Shown: positions 47,933-57,688 of the stretch, piece after piece
Layout: each line of letters begins with the position of its first letter
How positions within the stretch are numbered: position 1 is the first letter of the stretch
Origin: Persicaria tinctoria
Lineage: Eukaryota > Streptophyta > Magnoliopsida > Caryophyllales > Polygonaceae
Assembly (NCBI GenBank): GCA_037127255.1
Contig: JBANSL010000010.1
Span: 29,158,620-29,222,619, forward strand
DNA: 64,000 nucleotides
Reading direction: 5' to 3'
Position numbers and translations under genes: made by a program
Notes under the pieces: model-generated
Database searches by the model: none
Told to the model about the DNA's origin: nothing
The model's input: only the letters and a program-made list of their open reading frames with translations

Positions 47933-48602
47933 ACTTGAATTTTCATTCCTTTCATGGTAACATGCTATATTCAAAGTGGACATTAATTGGAACTTGTCAA
48001 TTGAGTAAGACGTGCTAAAAATGGCACCATGTAGTGGGTAACTTTTGCTATAATAGAAGGATTGGATGACACTCACATTACAACATGAATGTTGTATTTT
48101 TTTTTTTAAAGAATAGAGCAGAATATTAATTCATGAAGTAGCTACTAGCAATATAATGATAGGATTGTTCAGGACGAAAGGAAAGGGGGCACCATAAATA
48201 AATCCTAGTCAACAAAAAACTCTCATAAATTGAAAACCCATAAATTCTCATTCTCAACATTGCATCACTTACTTAAAAATTTATAGTTGATAAAATAAGA
48301 CAAGAAATATGTAGAGAGAAGAGATTGTATTGTATTTTTGTGTGTCTCTCAATGAGAATTACAAGGCCTTATATAGGCATAGATGGAGAAGGTTACAAGA
48401 TAAGAGGGCCATCAATGTGGACCTTTGGTTTTCCACCATGTGGGTGTTATGGAAGAGAAGTAATGGTGGAGGTTATAGGAGGTGATACATCACTTGGTAA
48501 TATCTATATGTATATTATAACACTCCCCCTTGATGTGCACCTCATAGTTTGCATATTGCCTCGTTAAAAACCTTGTCTGGAAAAACCCATTGGGATAAAA
48601 AC
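47933..48602. other. Unassigned repeat-like sequence
   Basis: No gene. The last 100 bp (with CACTCCCCCTTGATGTGCAC and CTCGTTAAAAACCTTG) resemble a sequence common at the ends of plant retroelement copies, so this may be an older LTR fragment into which D inserted. I could not place it. Confidence 0.35.
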
Positions 48603-50475
48603 TGTTGTTGCAGGAGGATGGTCAAGTATGAAATAAATATAAAGTATAGATCAGACTGACTTCCCTGTCTCAGCAAATAAATACAAGACTTCCTCCCGTT
48701 GTAGTAGAAGGTTGTCAGGATCGAATCCACGAGGAAGCACGTCAGCAGATCTTAGGTAGCTGTAAATCTCACAGACAGAGCAGCAGAAAAGACAGAAATA
48801 AAGGAACAAGGAAAGAAACAGAAATAAAACAGAAACAGAAGCAAAGACGGAAAATATCAAAAGAAAGTAAAGAACAAAGCAAAAGACAGAAGCTACTCGA
48901 TCTCGACTAAGCCTACTCGAGATCGACGAAGGCAGTGAACAACAGAAAACAAAAACTGAAACAGGCTACTCGACCTAGACCAGTTCGTACTCGATATCGA
49001 GTAGAGGCTACTCTGTATCGACCAAAAACTCCTCTGTATCGACTAGCTCCTGGTCTGTATCGACTAGCTCCTGGTCTGTATCGACTAGAAATACAGAAAA
49101 CTTAAATCGCAAATTCGAACCCAAAACTCAGATTTTTGACAAAAATAAACCAATATAATAAAGAACTTCCAAAGCCAGGGTATCAACACCACAACGATAA
49201 CCATGCAAAGTAACACATAAAGGCATAAAAGATCATGCTTTCTATCAAATAACTTTCGTTATTAACAAATAGGCAAATAGAGGCTTTCGCATAAACCCTA
49301 ATTGTTACTAACCCTTTTCACATAATTAACCTAAGTTGCATTAAGATCACTTTCGCTTCAATAACGCAAACAAGGATCACCTTCAACTCTCGCAAAAGAA
49401 TCATGCTCATAGGGATAGAAGATGAATTGCATAACAAGATCTGACCTTTACCGCATATCCTCACATGGCCACCGTTGGGCTCACCCCAGCCCCAGAAGTC
49501 GGTGGACTACTCACGCCTCATCGCAATCGCAGACATTGATTGATAAAAAGAAACTTGCATTAAACTATATTCAAAGCCTTTACAATCCCAGCAATCCAAC
49601 TTTCGCAGAATGCCAAACCCCTAAAAACCTTAGAACTCCTAAACTTCTCTACTGGAATTGAATCGTGTTTCTGAATTGGAATTGATGAAAAACCAGCCCC
49701 TAGGGCTTTATTTATAGCCTTCTAATCCTTGCTAATCAAGGATAGAATCTTCTATCTATATCTAAATTTATATCTAAAAGCATAAAAGATAAATAAATAG
49801 CTTAAGGGAAATAAATCTAAAAGGGAAAAAATAAATCTAAACTAGGTAGGTCTTCATGTGTTGATAGATCTTCATTCCATAGATAGATGATGATAGAATC
49901 GGATAGAATCAGCTTCCTTCGGCCCCAAGGACTCCCAGCTCTACTCGGACTGCTCAAACCGCGTAACGCGGCTTGACATGTCTACTCGATATCGACTACG
50001 GCTACTCGATATCGAGTACCAGGGTTCGTCGACTCGGTTTGGCTGGGTGACTCTGCTCGACAAGGCTCGGACATGGCTCGGAGGTCTGGTCGATATCGAC
50101 CACGGCAACTCTGTATCGAGTAGAGGTGGTCTGCGTCTTCGTCCTCGGCTTGGCACAGCTCGTCGACTCCGGACATGGCTCCGAAGTGTGGTCGATCTCG
50201 ACTAGATGGTACTCGAGATCGAGTAAGGTTCCGGAGTCGGGTTGTCTCTGACTCAATGTCCTCGATGAGCTCTACTCGACCAGGTCTGCTCGGCAAAGTT
50301 GGTCGATATCGAGTAAGATGTACTCGATATCGAGTACACTTGGTCTTCAGCTTTCTTCTCTTTTCTTGAAACGCACTTTCCCGAGTCCTCGTTCGTCGGA
50401 TTGACGCATATGACCATGCGTTGGAAAGCTCTTTTCAAGGGCTACAACTCTCATGAAGACATCAAACCTTGATTC
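48603..50475 (-). repeat. Element D 3' LTR, first piece
   Basis: Starts TGTTGTTGCAGG like the 5' LTR at 62676. Minus-strand TATAAAT at 49710-49716. Motif clusters at about 48897-49085 and 49985-50340, the first rich in a CTGTATCGAC variant. Ends at GATTC, the target duplication of element E; the last 250 bp of this LTR lie at 59930-60179. Confidence 0.94.
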
Positions 50476-52712
50476 TGTTGTGAGCCTAATTAGCCATGTT
50501 TTACATTATCTTTTATATCGATTTCTGCATGCATTTCATGCATTTGGGCTTGAATGATACAAAATATGTGCAGTTTATGCTTAGTTGTTATATATGGAGG
50601 TCTACACAAGTTTTTGTCATATTTCGCAGAAATCGGACGCATTTTTGAGCTTAATGGAAAGTCATGGAGAAGCCAAGGATGGTGCAGCTGGAGAGAAGGC
50701 CAATTTCCGGTTTACATCGTTCTGAATCAGGCTGTGATGTCTTCATGAGAGTTGTAGCCCTCGGAAAGAGCTTTCCAACGCATGGTCATATGCGTCAATC
50801 CGACGAGCGAGGACTCGGGAAAGTGCGTTTCAAGAACAGAGCAGAAAGCTGAGAAAACTCTACTCGAGATCGACAAGACTCTACTCGATCTCGACGAGGC
50901 ATGGTCGAGCAGACCTGGTCGAGCAGAGTTGATCGAGGACACTGAGTCAGAGACAACCCGACTCCCGGAACCCTACTCGATCTCGAGTACCCCTGGTCGA
51001 GATAGACGAGCCATGTCCGGAGTCGACGAGCTGTGCCGAGCCGAGAAGCCGAGGACGAAGACGCAGACCACCTCTACTCGACCTCGACGAGCCCTTGTCG
51101 AGATCGACGAGCCCAGAGGCCAGATCCGGAGCCCATCGAGGAGATCCGCTCGAGAAACCCTAGTCGGCAAGCCAGTCTACTCGAGGTCGACTAGGTCTAC
51201 TCGACATCGACGAGCGCTAGGAGCCATGTCCGAGTCCGTCGAGCACCAGCTAGCCGAGACGACGAACCAAGCCAAGTCGACCAGGACCCCTACTCGAAGT
51301 CGACTAGACCTACTCGAGGTCGACGAAGCTTCCAGAGCCGAATGACGCGGTTCGACGAATCCTACTCGACTTAGGGTTGCTTGGGCGCGAAGTTGCTGAA
51401 ATCTATCCTAATCTATCAAGATACATCATGAAGAGAAGAAGATCTATCCATGGAAGATTTTAAATATATTTTCCTAATTTAGATTTAATTATGTTATATC
51501 ATTTATTTATCTTTAAAGCAAGTAGATATAATTTTAGATATAGATAGATATCTTCTTTCCTAGAATAGCTAGGGAATGAAGGCTATAAATAAAACCCTAG
51601 GGGCTCAGTTTTAATGATTCAATTTCAGAGACACAAGTAGAGTAGTTTAGGAGTTCTAAGGTTTTTAGGGTTTTGGCTTACAGCGAAAGTTGATTGCCAG
51701 GATTGTAAAGGCTTTGAATTTAGTTTTATGCAAGTTTTTTTCATCAATTCAATGTCTGCGATTGCGATGAGGAGTGAGTAGTCCACCCACTTCTGGGGCT
51801 GGGGTGAGCCCGACGGTGGCCATGTGAGGCGATGCGATAAAGGTCAGATCTTTTGTGCGATTCATCTTCTTTCCCTATGAGCATGATTCTTCTGCGAGAG
51901 TTGAAGGTGATCCTTGTTTGTATTATTGAAGCGAAAGTGATCTTAATGCAACTTGGATTAATTATGTGAAAAAGGGTTAGTAACAATTAGGGTTTATGCG
52001 AGAGCCTCTATATGCCTATTTGTTAATGACGAAAGTTATTTGATGGAAAGCATGATCTTTTATGCCTTTATGTGTTGTTTTGCATGGTTATTGTTGTGGT
52101 GTTGAAACCCTAGCCTTGGAGGTCTTTTAATATATTGATTTATTTCGTCGAATTTCTAAGTTCTGTCTTTAAATTTGCAATTTACGTTATTTTAAAGTTT
52201 CTGTCCTTTTACTGTTTCTCGTCGAGATAGAGGAAGGCTTCGTCGAGATCGAGTACCACCTTTGTCGATCTCGAGTTGGCCTAGTCTAGGTCGAGTTGAT
52301 TTCTTCTGTCTTTGTCGATTTTCTGTTGCCTTGTCGAGATAGAGGACAGCTACTCGAGATCGAGTAGCTTCTGTGTCCTCGAGTTACTTTCTGTCTTTGC
52401 TCTTGTCCTTCGCTTTGCTTTTATTTCTGTCTTTAGTTTGTTATTTGCTTTTATTTGCTTTAGTTGCCCTTGCCGGGATTATTTGTTTCTGCTTCTGTGT
52501 TTGTTTCTGTGTTTGTTTCTGCCTTTCTGCTGTGTGTCTGTGAGAATCTGATAGCTACTTAAGAACTGCTGACGTGCTTCCTTGTGGATTCGATCCTGAC
52601 CTTTCTCTTACTACAACGGGAGGAAGTCTTGTATTTATTTGCTGAGATAGGGGAGTCTATCTGAACTATATTTTACATCTATTTCAATACTTGACCAACT
52701 CCTGCAACAACA
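50476..52712 (+). repeat. Element E 5' LTR (2237 bp)
   Basis: TGTTGTGAGCC to GCAACAACA. U3 is about 1.1 kb, with a dense array of TCGAGATCGA/TCGAGGTCGA-type motifs at about 50870-51370; U5 has a second cluster at about 52230-52385. The conserved GAAAGAGCTTTCCAACGCAT module is at about 50744-50810. A 187-codon frame (50782-51345) lies in the motif array and is judged non-genic. Confidence 0.96.
51584..51590 (+). promoter_or_regulatory. TATA box of the E 5' LTR promoter
   Basis: TATAAAT about 1.1 kb into the LTR, in a context (GGCTATAAATAAAACCC) repeated in every LTR of the group in this window. This would place transcription start near 51615 and mark the U3/R boundary. The equivalent in the right LTR is 58797-58803. 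Confidence 0.75.
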
Positions 52713-52715
52713 AAT

Positions 52716-52733
52716 TGGCGCCGTTGCCGGGGA
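52716..52733 (+). other. Primer-binding site of element E
   Basis: TGGCGCCGTTGCCGGGGA, exact complement of the plant tRNA-Asp(GTC) 3' end, 3 bp after the LTR. Confidence 0.95.
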
Positions 52734-52795
52734 GGCAATCAATCGCGCCTTAGGTAGCCAGTTCTCACTGTTTCTTTGAGTGAACTCGCAAGTGT

Positions 52796-55700
52796 ATGCG
52801 CCGTTCTGGTCTACCACCTGAGTATTACGGCTTAGACGACCCAGAGCGCCTTATACACGTCAGAAATAAACTGCAAAGAGCCATGTCGGCCGCTGAAACA
52901 CAGGAGCAGCTGATACAGAGGCTTACTAGGGATCTAGCCGCCAGAGATGCTGCTCTAGCCACCAACAATGCTGCTCTCGCCGCTGAGAGAGCAGCAAGGG
53001 AACAAGCACAAGCTGAGCTTGCCCAGTACCCAACCACTGCAGAGGATTACATGCATCCAACACTCGTCGTGCCTGAATCGGCGATTCTAATCCCTGAAAA
53101 CTCTTTTGAAATTCGCACTCAATTTCTTATAGAGCTAAAAAATAATGCCTTTTACGGCAGATTTAATGAGTGTCCTCTTGAACATATTACTAATTTTCAT
53201 GATATGTGCCGTACTCTTGCAGAAGGTACAACTCTGGAATATGTCAAGATGAAATCTTTTCGCTGGTCGCTCGCTGGACCTGCACTAAAATGGCTGGAAG
53301 GGATGAAAGCAAGATCACTCACAACCTGGGCCCAAGTAGAGCAAGAGTTTCTGAACAAATTCTTCCCACCTGCCAAAACAGCACATCTCCGCCAGAAAAT
53401 CACCGCCTTTAAACAGCAAAAAGGGGAACCACTGGCAAAGGCATGGGAGCGCTACAAGGAACTTCTGCGATCTTGCCCTACTCATGGACAGCCGCCCTAC
53501 ATCATTCAGGAGATCTTCTTCAACTCTCTGGATCAAGTCACTAAGGACAGAATCAACAATTATACTCGCTATGAGTATCTGACAATGCCGCCAAGTGACG
53601 CATGGGGAGTGCTGGAGAAGCTCACTACCTACGACAACAAGTATGGGTCTACATCAACTTATGAAGAGAACCCATACGCCAGGCCAGCACCATCCATGCC
53701 CCTCTATGAGCCATCAAAGGAGATCGATCCAGATGTCAGGGAGCAATACTACAGAGACCAGAATAGGAAGCTCATCAAGCAAGTCAAATATCTCTCTGTC
53801 AACCAGCCTTGCATAGAATGCGGATCGCAAAGGCACACCACTCCTGAGTGCCCACACACAGAACAAGTCAAAATGGCAGAGCATCATGAGGAGGCAGCCT
53901 ACGCAGGGGGTCCAAATCGCTACATGGGGGACCAACGGTTTCAGCAACCACAATGGAACCAGGGAGTCCCTAGGAACCCCCCTCCCTACAGAGCTCCAGG
54001 ACATCCAGAAAGGGAACAGAAAAAGGATGATATACAGCTGGTCCTGGAGGAAATACGGAGAAACCACACAGAAACTAGGCAGTCCTTCAACTCCGTCTAT
54101 ACTCAGATGCAAGGTGTCAACTCTAGGCTTGGGGAAATTGATATCTGGCGGAAATCAGTTGATACACAGATTGGTCAGCTAGCAGCAGCAATCCCCAAAC
54201 AGTCAGGCGCTCTCCCTGGATCTTCAGAACCAAATCCTAAGGGAAAGACTGGACACATCGCTGCCGTAAAGCTAAGGAGCGGCCATCAACTTCGAGAGCC
54301 AGAGGTCGGGGAGCAGCAGGATGAGGAACAGCAAGTCAACCTCGACAAGACAGTAGTCGATCTCGACAAAGCCGTGGTCAACCTCGACAAAGGACTTGTC
54401 GACCTCGAGGAGAATCTTCAGAAATCTTCGTCTGCACAGCCCAGCAACTCGACGTCACCAAAACTGGTCGATCTCGACAAGAGGGTAGTCGATGTCGAGG
54501 AGCCTCAGGTCGAAAAATCTGCAGCAACTCCGACATCTGTTCTGGCTCCGAAAAAGAAGCTGCCTTTCCCCACGAAATCTCTAAAGGATCCAGCGGAGAA
54601 AAAGTTTCAGCGCTTCATCAAGATGCTTCAAAAGCTGAATGTCACCATACCCTTCACAGAAGCTCTCAATGAAATACCGTCCTATGTCAAATTCCTGAAG
54701 GAGATTCTGAGCAAAAAGCGATCGATGGCAGAAATCACAGAGGAGTGCAGCCATCTGGACATATTGGAGAAGAGGCCGGATCCAGGTAAGTTTGCTATAA
54801 CTATTGGATTTGGCCCATACAAAATTAATGCCCTATGTGATCTTGGAGCTAGTGTCAGTATTATGCCTTTAACGATTTGGTCCAAGATTAAGATAGGTGC
54901 ACTGGAGCCTGTGGATGCTAGACTGTATATGGCCAACAACACGGTGGTCATTCCAACAGGCATGGTGGAAAATGTCCCAGTACAAGTAGGTAAATTCTTC
55001 GTTCCTGCTGATTTTTTAATTATTGATATGCAAGAAGATCCTGCTTGTCCAATTATTCTAGGGAGACCATTCTTGGCGACGGTGGATGCCAATATAAGCG
55101 TACGGAAAGGGGTACTCACTTTCAACATCAGCGATGAGGTGATTGAGTATTCCTTCAACAAAACTGAACAGCATACGGGTCCCATGGAAGAGGTCAAATC
55201 TATCTCAGCTGGCTACATCACCTGCGGGGAACCAACGATCAGGAATATGACCCCTGAGGAACTGGAAAAGAGGGACATGGAGGCCCAGGTGGAGGAGATC
55301 ATGGCAATCCTTAAGGAGAACAAAGGAGCCAAGTATGGGGTCAAGCCAGGTCTACTCGAGGTCGACCACATCCTCATCGAGGTCGACAAAAACTCGGGGA
55401 GCTCAGAACCTGCTCCCCCGAAACAGACTCCACCAGACGGACAACCTTCGTCGATCTCGACTAAGCTTGTCGAGGTCGACCACCCCTCGGAGAGCCCAGC
55501 GCCTTCCTCCTCGATGAGCAAGCCACGGGAAGGAGAAGGCTACTCGACCTCGAGTAGCCTAGTCGAGATCGACAAGACCAGATCTTCCTCGACGCCGCCT
55601 TCTTCGACTACGCAGCAACCAAGAGGAGAACCCTCGTCGACCTCGAGTAGCCTTGTCGAGGTCGACCACCGCCAGACTTCACCAGATCCGTCTTCCTCGA

Positions 55701-56191
55701 CCAGATCACCACCAGAGCCAGAGTCCTCGTCGAGGTCGAGTACGCTTGTCGAGGTCGACAAGATCAGTTCTTCCTCGACTTCTGATTCTTCGACCAGACC
55801 ACCACCAGGACTAGCAGACTCGTCGATCTCGAGGAGCCCTAGTCGAGATCGACCAAACACCGTGGTGCCCGATTCCGTTTCCGCGAAGGTGAGCCAAGGT
55901 ATGGATCTTTCTTCTCCTATTTCCATTAAAGATTTATCTATACATGGGAGAGGTCTGCCTTGGTATGTGCGATTGTGCAGGATTTCCAATGATGAGCCTA
56001 AGGAGTATGAAGTTGGAGACAAGCTCTATGTCTCTAAATCAAAGGATCATTGGTTCCCTAACAAGTTCAACAAGAAGCGGATAGGACCATTCGTGGTGAA
56101 CAAGATCCATTCTGGGGGATTACAGCTGATGGACAAGAATGGAGTCTTATTTGAGGCCCAAGCTACATGGGCCCTGCAGATGCCACCTTGA
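52796..56191 (+). CDS. Gag-protease polyprotein with terminal GPY/F-like module, intact
   Basis: 1131 residues from an ATG 62 bp after the primer-binding site; the MRRSG start is shared with A and D. Order: coiled coil (about 23-78); Athila-like Gag domain (about 104-260, with FEIRTQFLIELKNN, RWSLAGPALKWLE and FLNKFFPPAKT); CCHC knuckle Cys339, Cys342, His347, Cys352 (CX2CX4HX4C); repetitive linker (about 510-578); aspartic protease with DLGAS, Asp682, and LGRPFL ending near 760; second Ser/Asp-rich linker (about 850-1020) made of TCGANNTCGA DNA; and a tail (about 1040-1131) reading YEVGDKL, then FPNKF, then IGPFVV with GPF at 1097-1099. That tail matches the C-terminal region of Ty3/gypsy integrases. 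The RT, RNase H and integrase core normally lying between protease and tail are absent. Expected role: capsid formation and self-cleavage in the cytoplasm. Confidence 0.93.
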   Translation: MRRSGLPPEYYGLDDPERLIHVRNKLQRAMSAAETQEQLIQRLTRDLAARDAALATNNAALAAERAAREQAQAELAQYPTTAEDYMHPTLVVPESAILIPENSFEIRTQFLIELKNNAFYGRFNECPLEHITNFHDMCRTLAEGTTLEYVKMKSFRWSLAGPALKWLEGMKARSLTTWAQVEQEFLNKFFPPAKTAHLRQKITAFKQQKGEPLAKAWERYKELLRSCPTHGQPPYIIQEIFFNSLDQVTKDRINNYTRYEYLTMPPSDAWGVLEKLTTYDNKYGSTSTYEENPYARPAPSMPLYEPSKEIDPDVREQYYRDQNRKLIKQVKYLSVNQPCIECGSQRHTTPECPHTEQVKMAEHHEEAAYAGGPNRYMGDQRFQQPQWNQGVPRNPPPYRAPGHPEREQKKDDIQLVLEEIRRNHTETRQSFNSVYTQMQGVNSRLGEIDIWRKSVDTQIGQLAAAIPKQSGALPGSSEPNPKGKTGHIAAVKLRSGHQLREPEVGEQQDEEQQVNLDKTVVDLDKAVVNLDKGLVDLEENLQKSSSAQPSNSTSPKLVDLDKRVVDVEEPQVEKSAATPTSVLAPKKKLPFPTKSLKDPAEKKFQRFIKMLQKLNVTIPFTEALNEIPSYVKFLKEILSKKRSMAEITEECSHLDILEKRPDPGKFAITIGFGPYKINALCDLGASVSIMPLTIWSKIKIGALEPVDARLYMANNTVVIPTGMVENVPVQVGKFFVPADFLIIDMQEDPACPIILGRPFLATVDANISVRKGVLTFNISDEVIEYSFNKTEQHTGPMEEVKSISAGYITCGEPTIRNMTPEELEKRDMEAQVEEIMAILKENKGAKYGVKPGLLEVDHILIEVDKNSGSSEPAPPKQTPPDGQPSSISTKLVEVDHPSESPAPSSSMSKPREGEGYSTSSSLVEIDKTRSSSTPPSSTTQQPRGEPSSTSSSLVEVDHRQTSPDPSSSTRSPPEPESSSRSSTLVEVDKISSSSTSDSSTRPPPGLADSSISRSPSRDRPNTVVPDSVSAKVSQGMDLSSPISIKDLSIHGRGLPWYVRLCRISNDEPKEYEVGDKLYVSKSKDHWFPNKFNKKRIGPFVVNKIHSGGLQLMDKNGVLFEAQATWALQMPP
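54325..54515 (+). repeat. TCGANNTCGA motif array, first linker of the E frame
   Basis: Repeated TCGATCTCGA and TCGACCTCGA-type words read in phase as VDLDK-like units. Equivalent to the linker at 43920-44100 in B2 and about 4330-4560 in A. Confidence 0.85.
55345..55865 (+). repeat. TCGANNTCGA motif array, second linker of the E frame
   Basis: More than a dozen copies, mainly TCGAGGTCGA, TCGACCTCGA and TCGAGATCGA, alternating with Pro/Ser codons. Read as repeats of LVEVDH or LVEIDK with Ser-rich spacers. Confidence 0.88.
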
Positions 56192-57674
56192 GCATTAATG
56201 AAAGTCGGCCTAGCGACTATAAAATCTAGAGCATGTACATAGACTTTTTAGGACATTTTGAGACTTTGTTTTTGGTTTTTGGTTTTTGAACATTGTTTTT
56301 GGTTTTTGTTTTTGTTTTGTTGGTATATATCTTCTAAATTTCAGGTCCATGGATAGAATCAAGCTATAGTCATACTCGGACTAGGAGGTGCTCCATCCAA
56401 AATTTTGCAGCTCTGCACACATATCTTGTGAGTTTCTTTCTTTACCCTTTACCTTGTTTTTATACAGTGAGGACACTGTAATGTATAAGTATGGGGTGGG
56501 GGAAGGGCTTACATTATGCATATTTTCCATACTTGACATTATGTGTGCATTATTTCTTAGAATTGCTACATGGCTATTTTGGAATGCATTATTTATTTAT
56601 GTGCTTATATGCATGTTTTCCAAAAAGTTCTGAAAAATGACCCCCATTGAAAATTTTGAAATAATGTCATGGAAGCTTATATTGGACTCGACGATGCAAA
56701 ATTAGATTCATTAGAGATATAGCATAAAATTGCCTAGTAAAGGGAAGTCACAATGAAGTGCATATTTTATTGAAAACCATGAAAGGAGGTAAAATTTGAA
56801 ATTGCTTTTGACATGTTGCATGATAAAATGATGGAGGACTTTATATTTCCATATAATGCTCATATTGTGAAATCCTAGCCTTACCTATGCTTATGCATCA
56901 CAAAAGCCATAATATGCCTTATTTCATATATTGCTCCACATGATCTAAATATTTCCATTCTTTACCCTATCCGGGGATTATGTTGAGAATGATGTTACAT
57001 TATGGAGATGCCATATGGTGTTTGTGTTGTTATCATATCTGGAGTATGGAAGGAATTTGTTTGAAATATATGGAAAATTTAATGAGTGGAAGAAAATCCA
57101 ATCACCTCAGGAGATAAAGGTAGATTGACCCTGCTCTCTGAGATAATAGTTTGGAGAGATGGGACACATTGTGAGGAGTCCGACGCACTAAGTATCCGGG
57201 GCCATTCATGACACCCATGTTTGCGACTCGCGAGAAGGCAGTGTTGAGGTTAGAGAGGTAAAAGCATTATTATTGAGAAAAAAAGCAATATGAAAGGTGA
57301 TGAATCAAATGGAAAAGGAATGTGGAATGAAATTCAAAGTTTGGAAAGTACTCCATTTCCCCGGATCAAAAGCACCACATTGCCAGAAATTGCCCACCTT
57401 TTGGCCTTTTACCAATCTACTCCTTCATGAGCTTAAAGTAAAAGTCCTCTTGATTATTAATGCTTTGTCACGAATGAATATTTGTGCATAACCCTCCTTT
57501 TGTGAGTAGATGTTGCTTTTACATATTTGCACGTGCATGAATCTGTGACACTAGTACCTTTTCGAGGATGGTAATTGATTGCAGGGTTATATGAGAATGA
57601 ATCTAAGATGTTGAGAGTTTTAATTTCTTCCCCTGAATGACAAGTAAAAGTATTGCTTGAGGACAAGCAAGCTT
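56192..57674 (+). other. Element E 3' non-coding region
   Basis: AT-rich with no supported gene. Contains the conserved module (57191-57240, complement of AACATGGGTGTCATGAATGG) and, next to the polypurine tract, a perfect hairpin TTGCTTG-AGGA-CAAGCAA at 57653-57670. Confidence 0.7.
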
Positions 57675-57688
57675 AAGTATGGGGTGTT
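57675..57688 (+). other. Polypurine tract of element E
   Basis: AAGTATGGGGTGTT, directly before the 3' LTR. Confidence 0.8.
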
